A stretch of DNA of 10,043 bases from Chitinivibrionales bacterium. GTDB taxonomy: Bacteria; Fibrobacterota; Chitinivibrionia; Chitinivibrionales; JANQEN01. Positions 1-7,796 of the stretch are shown piece by piece. The stretch's first letter is position 1. The number at the start of each line of letters is the position of its first letter. The stretch is from the NCBI GenBank assembly GCA_030593665.1, contig JAUVGS010000032.1:1-10043 (forward strand). Reading direction: 5' to 3'. Made by a program: the position numbers and the translations under genes. The notes beneath the pieces are model-generated. The model had not been told where the DNA came from. It made no database searches and worked only from the letters and a program-made list of their open reading frames with translations.

Positions 1-919
1 AATTGACACAATGAACTGCTGGTATGTTTCAACCACAGGGGATTCTACAAATTCAGGTACTGCTGCGTTTCCGCTTGATTCCATCCGACATGCTTTGGGC
101 CGTGCCAATCCGGGTGATACGATTAAGGTCGCAGAAGGCGATTATTTGTTACAGGACTATATATATGTTAATGATAGTTGTATTACTCTTCTTGGTGGTT
201 ACTCAACTGATTTCACCGTTCGAAATTCCGACTCACTCATTACTGCCATTGATGCCCAGGGAACATACTATGTTAGCATTTTTTATGATTCCGTGACTCT
301 AGACGGGTTTACCTTTAAAAATTCTACCGGCGCGGTTCTTGTTATTTCAAACGCTAAATATATTACAATCACAAATAATGTATTTGTAAACTGCTATACC
401 GGCATCAAAATTGAGTATGGCAATGAAATAAAAATTGAGAATAACCTTTTCGCTTTTGGCATCGTCGCAATTCTGGATAGTTCTAATTGTAAAAATATTA
501 AGGTTGTTAATAATACATTTGCACAAAATCAAATTGGAATTGAATTCGCGGATTACTCTGACACAGCATTTGTATTTAATAATGTTTTTGCCTTTAATCA
601 AAAGGCTGTTTTTAAAAATTCATGGGCTTATATGTCCAACGATACTGTAGCTTATAACACTTTTTATGGTAACGATACAGACTATGTTGATTCGACCGGA
701 GGGGTAGTAACCGGATTGGCAATAGATACTATATTTCATAGCGGTAATAACCTTGTGGCGAATCCTCTTTTCAAGGATACGGCAACCGGATCATGGGATT
801 TCCACCTTTCACTTGGTTCCCAATGTGTGGATGCGGGTGATCCAAGTTTACCCTATGCAAATGAGCCCGCGCCAAACGGTAGCCGTATAAACCTCGGTGC
901 CTACGGTAACACCCAATGG
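1..919 (+). other. Parallel beta-helix domain region of the giant secreted protein
   Basis: The encoded segment begins with W-Y-V-S, then PGDTIKVAEGDY, the usual opening of right-handed beta-helix domains that sit directly after a signal peptide. Asn-rich rungs follow (for example ITITNNVFVN, IKIENNLFAF, IKVVNNTFAQ), then the CVDAGDP...GSRINLGAYGN closure seen in secreted beta-helix proteins. Because this is the usual beginning of the mature protein, probably only a signal peptide and a short stretch are missing to the left. Confidence 0.75.
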
Positions 920-3900
920 GCCTGTATTTCAGGTACGGCTCCTTCATTTTCGATAAATCTTGTGTCGGATACCGCCGAAGTTGGTACGTATCAAGGGTTT
1001 GATGTGGCAGTTAACGGTAGCTTACCTTTAACTTATCAATGGTACACAGATACCGGAGTGATAGCGGGCGCTTCAGGTTCCGCCATGGTTGTCAGTCCGA
1101 TTAACCAGGGTGATTCCGCACGGTATTGGGTTGTGGCGTCAAATGCCTATGGTTCTGTTACTTCTGATACAGCATATCTGTTTGTACCGACGCCGCTTAC
1201 CATTACAGTCCAGCCTCATGACAGTATAGTTCCTATTGATTCTTCCGCATCTATTGCACTTACCGCGACAGGACATCTGCCCTTGAATTATTACTGGATA
1301 AAAATAACCGGCAATGATACGGTATACAATACCGCAAGTTATGCCATCGCAGCAGCATCGATGGCTGATACCGGGGACTACTACTGCGTAGTATTTAATG
1401 CCTTTGACACGCTGCATAGTGACACGGTAAAGGTTACCGTAACCGTTCCGCCAATAGTAATAACCACCCAACCGCACGACACCACTGTTCATATAGATTC
1501 AGCTGCGTCCCTGTCACTTACAGCAACCGGGCATGGAACGCTTTCCTATCACTGGATTAAAATAAGCGGAAATGATACGGTATGGTCAACGGCAAGTTAT
1601 GCAATTGCCGCTGTGTCAATGGCAGATACGGGTAGTTATTACTGTGTTGTTTATAATCCGTATTACACAATACACAGCGATACGGTAAAAATTATTGTGA
1701 GTGTTCCACCTATTGTGATAACAACTCAGCCGACGGATACAACAGTATTGTTGAATGATCCTGCAGGAATTGTGGTTGCAGCAACAGGATATCTGCCCTT
1801 TGGTTATGTGTGGATTAAGGATGGTACCGATACGGTTGGAACCAACAACGGTTATTCATTCGGCGCCGCACTGTTATCGGATACCGGAAAGTATTATTGT
1901 GTTGTGTATAACCCCTATGATACGGTTTCCAGCGATACGGTCAGGATAGCAGTTGAAGTGCCGCCGGCCGCGGATTTTTCCGGGAACCAATTGTCCGGCA
2001 TCGATACGTTAACGGTTACTTTTAATGATTTATCAACAGGTGATATTGATCGCTGGATGTGGAACTTTGGTGATGGTACCGTTGATACGTTTACTGTAAA
2101 AACTGATCCTGTTCATTTTTACAATACGCCGGGAACCTATTCTGTAACATTGAATGTTCTGAATACTACGTTTAATCGGGACAGTACCTTGACAAAAACA
2201 GATTATATTACCGTTCATGAGAAATCTGTTTCAACCTTTACCGGGAGTCCCCGAACCGGTATAGATACATTAACGGTACAATTCGATCTTGATTCGAGTT
2301 CCTCCGGGGTCTCACAATGGATTTGGACGTATGGTGATGGGGATATTGACACCTTTAATACAGCCACAAATCCGTCACATTTTTATGCTGCACCCGGAAC
2401 CTTTGATGTGAAGTTGAATGTCTCCGGTACCGGGGGAATTGACAGCTCTATTCGGGCTGACTATATAGATGTATACACCGGTGTAAAAGCATTATTTGCA
2501 CTGTCCGATAGTATCGGTATCGCTCCGCACACTGTAAACTTTTATGACAGTTCAACCGGGGATATCAACTCCCGCTACTGGGATTTTGGAGATAATACGA
2601 CAGATACCGGAAAGACACCGATTCACACCTATACAACTCCCGGTGTTTATTCGGTAAAAATGGTAGCAACCGGGCTTGGAGGTACCGATAGTATCGTTAA
2701 ACAAAATAGTGTAACTATTTATGAACCGGTCCTTGCCGGGTTCCATGCTCAGGATACGACAGGTATTGCTCCTTGTGCCATTCAATTTTATGATAGTTCT
2801 ACTGGTGATATAGACACCTGGAGATGGGATTTCGGCGATGGCAATACCGATACGGCAAAAAATCCGGTTCATACTTATACGGCATCAGGAAACTATACTG
2901 TCTCACTGAGCGTGTCCGGCAATGGTGGCGTCGATTCTCTGGCTAAAACAGAATGTATAAAGGTCTATGAATCTGCGGTCGCAAAATTCAACGCCTCAGA
3001 CACAATCGGTGAAGCTCCTCTGATTGTGACATTTAATGATAGTTCCAGCGGTGATATAGATACCTGGTACTGGGAATTTGGTGACGGTAAAACCGGTTCG
3101 GTTCAGACTCCGGTGCATGAGTATACAACACGCGGTATTTTCGACGTGAAGCTTGTGGTTAGTGGTAATGGCGGCAGTGATTCATTAGCCAAATCAGAAT
3201 ACATTACTGTATTAAATTCACCGCCGGTACTTACATTGCCGTTGGTAGATACCCTGTTTGAGGATTCGATACAAACAATAACCGCAACAGTGACTGATGG
3301 TAATAATGATACGGTCACACTCTCCTTCCTGGGTAATGTGCCGCCCGATATGACTATTGATCAGGCTGCCCATACCATTACATGGACACCCGATAATGAG
3401 GATATCGGAGAGTATTCTATTGTTGTGATTGCTGATGATAACTATGGCGGCACTGATACCGCAGCACTGTCACTCATCGTGTTGAATACAAATGACTATC
3501 CGGTCATTGATTCCATCATGTTCCCTGATACTGCTTTTGAAGACAGTCTTATGATCGCTAAAGTGGTAGTGTCCGATCCCGATATCCTTGATTCCGTTGG
3601 GTTGAGTTTGAGTTCGAATGTGACCTGGTTATCTATTACGAGGCAGCCGTTAACCCGAGGAGGGAGCTGGCAGTTTGATATCAAGGGGACGCCGGGTGAC
3701 GCTAACACCGGGTTGTTTCAGATTACTGTTGCCGCTACTGACAGAGACAGCCTGTCAACCGATACGATTCAGATACTATTTGTCGTTAATACCAATGATC
3801 CGCCGGATACGAAGCTGAGTAAGAAGGATGTACTGTATGGCGCGGTGAGATATGCCGTTTCAGCAGCAGACGATTTTGACAGTGTCTTTACCTTTAACAC

Positions 3901-5350
3901 CCGGTTTAACGGTGGCGGTATACGGTATGATACGACAATTTCAAATACCAGTGGCACTTTTTCTTTCTACCCGCTCGCTGATGGCACGTATATCTTCTCC
4001 TGTAAAGCAGAGGATCAGGACGGACTTGAGGACCCAACACCCTATATTGACACGCTCGTTATTTCAGGGGCTTCTGCGCACACCTGGTCGGACACCGGTA
4101 TATGGGACATGCTGTCAGTACCGAGTGCTTCGTATGGTGCGGCTACAATAAAAACTGCCGGAAAAATTCTGCACTGGGATGAATCACAGGAACCGAATGG
4201 GATATATAAACATTATATCCGTTCCAGTGGTATCACTGACCTGACCGCAGGGAAAGCATACTGGATAAAATTGGATACTACCGCAGCGGTATCGCTTACG
4301 CAGAATGAGTTGAGCACCGGGGATTCACTGGTTATTAAGCTGAGTAAAGCTGAATATGGCTGGAATCAGATTGCGTCGCCCTATCCCTATCCAGTCAAAT
4401 GGAACAGCACGCTCACTCTATGGGAATGGGATGCGACGAATCGCGATTTTGTCGAATCAGATGGCGTCCTTTATCCGTGGGATGGGTATTGGGTTCTTGC
4501 GGAATCTGCAACACCGGTGACCGTTAACGCTGATCCGCTCTATGTGAGCAAGGTGTATTCCAGACGGTCCAGGACGCTGTTTGTTGACAAAACAGAGTGG
4601 ACGTTTAAAATCACGCTGAAATCCAATGTCAACCATGATGCGGATAATTTGTTTGGGGTAAGTAAATATGCCAGGAACGGCTATGATGCCCTTGATCGTC
4701 CGGAACCACCACGAATGGGTGATGAACCGTATCTCTTCTTTGCTCATCCCGAGTGGAAACGATCGGTAAACCGGTTCGCCAGTGATATCAGGCGTACCTG
4801 GGATTCCAAGCTGAATATTTTCCAGTTGGGCATTTCTCCCTGTGCCAAGGATGTTACTGCGTTAATGTTTACCATATCAGGCTACGATGACGATACGCCA
4901 ATATACCTGTTTGTTAATACCCTTCCTGAAGTTAAACACTATAAACCGGGCACGGCAGTTACCATAAAGCCTTCAGATGCTGTGCAGTACCGGACCGTTT
5001 TCGCAACGGCGGATAAGGATTTCCTGAATAAATTTCCGTATAAATTTGCATTGAACCATCCCTATCCAAATCCATGCCGTTCCAGGGCAACGATACGGTA
5101 CACACTGCCATACCGGTGGGAGAGTAATGGGTGGTTAAATACAAATCCGTATAAAGTAACGATGGTTATTTATGACGCTCGGGGACGTGTTGTCAGAGAC
5201 CTGGTAAACCGCAAACAGGGACCCGGACATTATCGTATTATATGGCGCGGAAAGAGTAATACCGGCCATATGGTCGCCTCGGGTTTCTATTTCATAAGAA
5301 TAGTAGCAGGTAAATATTCGTCGGTTAAGAAGGTTATTGCATTACGGTAA
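1..5350 (+). CDS. Giant modular secreted/surface protein: beta-helix, Ig-like, PKD and cadherin-like domains, FlgD-like sorting tail (5' partial)
   Basis: The frame is open to the left edge (codons for I-D-T precede the first ATG at 11), with no Shine-Dalgarno before that ATG and no signal peptide, so the true start lies upstream. Numbering from that ATG: 1-303 is a right-handed parallel beta-helix (repeated short N-N-x-F rungs, closing in CVDAGDP and GSRINLGAYGNT); 310-650 four Ig-like domains; 651-1069 five PKD domains with W-x-F/Y-GD cores; 1070-1353 three cadherin-like/Ig modules with FEDS and NDxP motifs; 1354-1525 a Trp-rich region (DMLSVPS, WNQIASPYPYP); about 1679-1779 a FlgD-like tail (HPYPNP, YDARGRVV, ASGFYFIRI) like those used by type IX secretion. 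Known for such tails: outer-membrane export or surface attachment. Inferred role: adhesion or polysaccharide binding. No catalytic residues are evident, although beta-helices can be lyases. Exact substrate unknown. Confidence 0.9.
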   Translation, partial: IDTMNCWYVSTTGDSTNSGTAAFPLDSIRHALGRANPGDTIKVAEGDYLLQDYIYVNDSCITLLGGYSTDFTVRNSDSLITAIDAQGTYYVSIFYDSVTLDGFTFKNSTGAVLVISNAKYITITNNVFVNCYTGIKIEYGNEIKIENNLFAFGIVAILDSSNCKNIKVVNNTFAQNQIGIEFADYSDTAFVFNNVFAFNQKAVFKNSWAYMSNDTVAYNTFYGNDTDYVDSTGGVVTGLAIDTIFHSGNNLVANPLFKDTATGSWDFHLSLGSQCVDAGDPSLPYANEPAPNGSRINLGAYGNTQWACISGTAPSFSINLVSDTAEVGTYQGFDVAVNGSLPLTYQWYTDTGVIAGASGSAMVVSPINQGDSARYWVVASNAYGSVTSDTAYLFVPTPLTITVQPHDSIVPIDSSASIALTATGHLPLNYYWIKITGNDTVYNTASYAIAAASMADTGDYYCVVFNAFDTLHSDTVKVTVTVPPIVITTQPHDTTVHIDSAASLSLTATGHGTLSYHWIKISGNDTVWSTASYAIAAVSMADTGSYYCVVYNPYYTIHSDTVKIIVSVPPIVITTQPTDTTVLLNDPAGIVVAATGYLPFGYVWIKDGTDTVGTNNGYSFGAALLSDTGKYYCVVYNPYDTVSSDTVRIAVEVPPAADFSGNQLSGIDTLTVTFNDLSTGDIDRWMWNFGDGTVDTFTVKTDPVHFYNTPGTYSVTLNVLNTTFNRDSTLTKTDYITVHEKSVSTFTGSPRTGIDTLTVQFDLDSSSSGVSQWIWTYGDGDIDTFNTATNPSHFYAAPGTFDVKLNVSGTGGIDSSIRADYIDVYTGVKALFALSDSIGIAPHTVNFYDSSTGDINSRYWDFGDNTTDTGKTPIHTYTTPGVYSVKMVATGLGGTDSIVKQNSVTIYEPVLAGFHAQDTTGIAPCAIQFYDSSTGDIDTWRWDFGDGNTDTAKNPVHTYTASGNYTVSLSVSGNGGVDSLAKTECIKVYESAVAKFNASDTIGEAPLIVTFNDSSSGDIDTWYWEFGDGKTGSVQTPVHEYTTRGIFDVKLVVSGNGGSDSLAKSEYITVLNSPPVLTLPLVDTLFEDSIQTITATVTDGNNDTVTLSFLGNVPPDMTIDQAAHTITWTPDNEDIGEYSIVVIADDNYGGTDTAALSLIVLNTNDYPVIDSIMFPDTAFEDSLMIAKVVVSDPDILDSVGLSLSSNVTWLSITRQPLTRGGSWQFDIKGTPGDANTGLFQITVAATDRDSLSTDTIQILFVVNTNDPPDTKLSKKDVLYGAVRYAVSAADDFDSVFTFNTRFNGGGIRYDTTISNTSGTFSFYPLADGTYIFSCKAEDQDGLEDPTPYIDTLVISGASAHTWSDTGIWDMLSVPSASYGAATIKTAGKILHWDESQEPNGIYKHYIRSSGITDLTAGKAYWIKLDTTAAVSLTQNELSTGDSLVIKLSKAEYGWNQIASPYPYPVKWNSTLTLWEWDATNRDFVESDGVLYPWDGYWVLAESATPVTVNADPLYVSKVYSRRSRTLFVDKTEWTFKITLKSNVNHDADNLFGVSKYARNGYDALDRPEPPRMGDEPYLFFAHPEWKRSVNRFASDIRRTWDSKLNIFQLGISPCAKDVTALMFTISGYDDDTPIYLFVNTLPEVKHYKPGTAVTIKPSDAVQYRTVFATADKDFLNKFPYKFALNHPYPNPCRSRATIRYTLPYRWESNGWLNTNPYKVTMVIYDARGRVVRDLVNRKQGPGHYRIIWRGKSNTGHMVASGFYFIRIVAGKYSSVKKVIALR
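1961..3217 (+). repeat. Tandem array of five PKD-domain repeats within the giant secreted gene
   Basis: Five PKD modules run head to tail. Their cores read WNFGDG, WTYGDG, WDFGDN, WDFGDG and WEFGDG, each followed by a P-x-H-x-Y/F segment and a V-x-L/M strand. Modules 1 and 2 are 87 and 86 residues; modules 3, 4 and 5 are each exactly 82 residues (246 bp; starts at 2480, 2726 and 2972) and share near-identical stretches such as DSSTGDI and SGNGG. This suggests later duplication of the last three. PKD domains are known as extracellular spacer or polysaccharide/protein-binding modules. Confidence 0.85.
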
Positions 5351-5372
5351 CATATGTTGTTTACGTACCTAT

Positions 5373-5389
5373 AAAGAAGGGACATGGTT
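5373..5389 (+). promoter_or_regulatory. Ribosome binding site that decides the start of the FecR-domain gene
   Basis: AAAGAAGGGA lies at 5373-5382. Two in-frame ATGs follow, at 5384 and 5390. The first is only 1-3 nt from the purine tract, too close for a normal Shine-Dalgarno, whereas the second is 7-9 nt away. The ATG at 5390 also gives a cleaner signal peptide (MKAVQRTG followed by a hydrophobic stretch). Confidence 0.65.
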
Positions 5390-7519
5390 ATGAAAGCAGT
5401 ACAGCGAACCGGTATCCTCATTACCTGCATATTTCTGTATGCATGGGTGTCTGTCTTCAGCCAGAGTAATGTTGTCCAGGAACGGGTCACGATTAAATCG
5501 ATTATAGGAAAAGCGGAAGTACGTTCACCGAAAACCGGAAAATGGCGTCCGGCACGAGTAGGTATGGTCGTTAAAATGAAATGGGATGTACGAACCTATG
5601 TTGAGTCCAGCCTTGAGATTCAGTTTGCAAGCGGGACTGTTATAAAACTCAGCGAAAATAGTGTCGTGAACCTGTCCAGTTTATTGCAGGATAAAGGCTC
5701 ATCCGCAACGAACTCAAATATTAAGGTTGCCTCCGGCCAGGTCTGGGCAAACGTGAAAAAACTGGTAAATAAAAAGTCGAAATTCGTCTTTGAAACACCC
5801 ACTGCTGTCGCTGCTATTCGTGGCACCAGGTTGGGAATAAAGGTTGATAAAAAGAGATCGGTTATTGATGTGTATGAAGGAAAGGTCAGTGTCAGGAACA
5901 AAGGCTCCCGCCGTGAGGTGATGATTTCGACACGAAACCGAGCCGTGGTGGAAAGCGGTCAGTCCGGGGTGAAAACCCTGACGTTTGATGAGGTTAAGTC
6001 TGCGACTGATTCAACAGCAGGGATGCCGGCGGTTGAAGATATTTATGCGGCCGATACGACTACAGGAATAGATACCACAGAAATAGATACGACAACCGGA
6101 ACCGATACGACGACTAAGGTCGATGAAACTACAACAGAAGTCGAGGTATATCTTATAATCGAGTCGCCGGAAAATAACAGTGTCGTAACTTCACCCGTGA
6201 CAGTCATTAAGGGAAAAGCGACGCCCAAGGCCGCGATTTATACCGGGGCAAAACAGACAATCGCGAGTGCAAGCGGTACGTTTGCAATAACCGTGGATCT
6301 ACTGCCGGGGAACAATGATATTACTGTAACGGCACAATCGGGAAATTTTTCAAAACAGGAGCAGGTTTCAATACTATTTGAACCGCCGAAATCTTTGTTC
6401 CTTTCAGTTACCAAGCCTGCGGATGGTTTGAAAATTACCGCACCATTGATACAAGTCCAGGGTATTACACTGCCGGGCGCGCAAGTGACGGTAAATGACA
6501 ATGATGTGTCGGTTGGCCAGGATGGTTCTTTTAACTTTCAGATACATATACCCGATGAAGCTGATGAATATACTGTCACGGTGGTAAGCAGTTATCGAGG
6601 TGAAGAAAAGACTATTACGGTAACGGTTAAATATGAGCCGGAAATAGAAGAACTTGAACTTGTTATTTCTTCTCCCAAAGAGGGGCAGGTAATAGCATCA
6701 AATGTAATCAGGATTGTCGGAAAGGCTGTATATAAGGCAAAGTTAGAGATTTCCGGAGGTGGTGGAAATGCAACACGAACCTTTAATGTAGGCAATAGTG
6801 ATGGGTCCTTCACCTGTGACCTTCCGCTCACAGAACGCGACATCGGTGAATACCCAATTGAAATTTCAGCGAGTAATGATGCCGGCGATGAAATTGATAA
6901 AACCGTTACGGTCGAGGTTGATATCAAGTCACCGGGTATTAATGTCAGTTCACCGGAGCTTACTATTATCGGGCAGTTGACAGGTGGATCAAGGACCGGC
7001 TATTTGACCGTACAGGTATTAGATAGAACACCAGAGGATCAGATAACGCTTACCGCGGATATTAATGGCTCAAAAGATCAATATGTGCTTGCACCGAGTG
7101 ACCAGGAAAAGATTGATCTGGATGACGGGAAGAACAAGTATGCGTTCTCGGTAACGGACTTTGCGGGGAATACCTACAGCAGTTCCGGTGGTGAAGTGTA
7201 TTATTTACCAGGCCCGTTAACCGTTGATATAATAGAGCCGGATGCGAGTCTGTATGTTATCGATGATCTGCCGCCGATGCCATCCGGTACCGGTAGCCTG
7301 TCAATGGATATTGAAGTTGAAATAGAGGACGGTATTGCTGATGTGCCTGAGACGATACTTTACTGTCGGGTAAACGGAGCGACATTGAAAGAGACGAGCA
7401 ACTATATCTATGAGGGGAAACTTGCATTGAATCGCGGAGTAAATAATTTCCTTCTTGAAGCAGAAGATATCGCAGGTAATAAAGTAAAGAAAACGTTTAC
7501 TATTACGATAAATGAATAA
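5390..7519 (+). CDS. Exported FecR-domain protein with Ig-like repeats
   Basis: A 709-residue protein from the ATG at 5390 (two residues longer if the ATG at 5384 is used). Residues 1-24 form a signal peptide (K2, R6, hydrophobic I9-F23, likely cut near VFS/Q). Residues 33-199 are a FecR domain: IIGKAEVRSP start, FASGTVIKLSENS, and the diagnostic TPTAVAAIRGTRLGI at about 136-150, then a VYEGKVSV strand. Residues 221-251 are an Asp/Thr/Glu-rich linker. Residues 253-709 hold about five Ig-like domains of the S/TPxxGxxV...V.G.A type, several with a G-x-F or PGNND turn. Known: classical FecR proteins are inner-membrane anti-sigma regulators with an N-terminal cytoplasmic part; this one lacks that part and no sigma factor is adjacent, so it is more likely a periplasmic or surface structural/binding protein. 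It lies about 40 bp after the giant gene, probably in one transcript. Specific ligand unknown. Confidence 0.85.
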   Translation: MKAVQRTGILITCIFLYAWVSVFSQSNVVQERVTIKSIIGKAEVRSPKTGKWRPARVGMVVKMKWDVRTYVESSLEIQFASGTVIKLSENSVVNLSSLLQDKGSSATNSNIKVASGQVWANVKKLVNKKSKFVFETPTAVAAIRGTRLGIKVDKKRSVIDVYEGKVSVRNKGSRREVMISTRNRAVVESGQSGVKTLTFDEVKSATDSTAGMPAVEDIYAADTTTGIDTTEIDTTTGTDTTTKVDETTTEVEVYLIIESPENNSVVTSPVTVIKGKATPKAAIYTGAKQTIASASGTFAITVDLLPGNNDITVTAQSGNFSKQEQVSILFEPPKSLFLSVTKPADGLKITAPLIQVQGITLPGAQVTVNDNDVSVGQDGSFNFQIHIPDEADEYTVTVVSSYRGEEKTITVTVKYEPEIEELELVISSPKEGQVIASNVIRIVGKAVYKAKLEISGGGGNATRTFNVGNSDGSFTCDLPLTERDIGEYPIEISASNDAGDEIDKTVTVEVDIKSPGINVSSPELTIIGQLTGGSRTGYLTVQVLDRTPEDQITLTADINGSKDQYVLAPSDQEKIDLDDGKNKYAFSVTDFAGNTYSSSGGEVYYLPGPLTVDIIEPDASLYVIDDLPPMPSGTGSLSMDIEVEIEDGIADVPETILYCRVNGATLKETSNYIYEGKLALNRGVNNFLLEAEDIAGNKVKKTFTITINE

Positions 7520-7529
7520 CTGTTGCAAT

Positions 7530-7600
7530 GGAGTGCTGGGGTAAAGGGAGTACTGAAAAACAGAGTGTTTTTTTCATTACTCCAGTATTTCCAGGACTCC
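7530..7600. repeat. 71-bp imperfect palindrome (two-part hairpin)
   Basis: Outer arms GGAGTGCTGG (7530-7539) and CCAGGACTCC (7591-7600) pair with one mismatch. Inner arms GGAGTACTGAAAAA (7547-7560) and TTTTTCATTACTCC (7570-7583) pair with one mismatch around a 9-nt loop (7561-7569). A 7 x 7 internal loop with some wobble pairs separates them. It begins 11 bp after the stop of the FecR-domain gene. A T7 run sits in the descending arm, but no T tract follows the structure, so it is not a textbook terminator. It may protect the mRNA 3' end or be a dispersed repeat. Confidence 0.7.
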
Positions 7601-7656
7601 GTATAATACGCAAAATTGGCAATTATAAATCGCACGTTTCTTTTCCTCTATTATCC

Positions 7657-7681
7657 TCCTCGTCCTTCGTCCTCGTCCTCG
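7657..7681. repeat. Short GTCCTC/CGTCCT hexamer repeat tract
   Basis: The stretch carries CTCGTCCT, TCGTCCT and CGTCCTCG units in a row, an imperfect tandem repeat of about 6 bp (one unit has an extra T). Its last two units form the left arm of the adjoining hairpin, so tract and hairpin probably arose together. Confidence 0.55.
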
Positions 7682-7730
7682 ATTTTATTTTTTGTAGTTA
7701 AAAAGAAAAAACCGAGGGCGAGGGATTTTT
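7671..7730 (+). terminator. Strong GC/AT-zoned hairpin with T tract, probable terminator
   Basis: CCTCGTCCTCG (7671-7681) pairs with CGAGGGCGAGG (7713-7723) through one G-T wobble, and the stem continues as a T-rich/A-rich duplex (7683-7693 with 7701-7711) to a 7-nt loop GTAGTTA: about 21 pairs in 23 positions. ATTTTT follows at 7725-7730. Read rightward this resembles an intrinsic terminator for the two secreted-protein genes. Its A/T-rich upper stem also gives T-rich stretches when read leftward, so it may act on the mazG transcript too. Alternatively it is a dispersed palindromic element. Confidence 0.55.
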
Positions 7731-7783
7731 ACAGTATGTTGAGTGGGAGGGCATGATAATGGCCTATCCACTTTACATACTGT
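7731..7783. repeat. 53-bp inverted repeat with perfect 9-bp ends
   Basis: ACAGTATGT (7731-7739) is the exact reverse complement of ACATACTGT (7775-7783). The stem continues inward with AGTGG (7742-7746) against CCACT (7768-7772) and GGGC (7749-7752 region, with wobbles) against GGCC, leaving loop ATGATAATG. It abuts the preceding hairpin with almost no spacer. Function unknown: repeat element, second terminator or operator-like site. Confidence 0.65.
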
Positions 7784-7796
7784 TATGCTTTAGTAT

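Noticed and set aside
11..13. ATG at 11 as the true start of the giant protein
   Set aside because: The frame is open upstream to the window edge, there is no Shine-Dalgarno before it, and an exported protein would need a signal peptide that is absent after this ATG.
1139..1492. Antisense open frames inside the Ig/PKD-coding region
   Set aside because: They have no recognisable domain, are rich in Cys/Arg as expected from reverse reading of repeat DNA, and recur in the same place in each repeat unit.
5408..5430. Lipoprotein signal (LITC) in the FecR-domain protein
   Set aside because: The residue before Cys is Thr rather than Gly/Ala/Ser, and the hydrophobic stretch continues well past the Cys, which fits an ordinary signal peptide better.
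5487..5990. FecR-type cell-surface signalling regulator with sigma factor
   Set aside because: No sigma factor or TonB-dependent receptor is next to it, and the protein begins with a signal peptide instead of the cytoplasmic anti-sigma segment.
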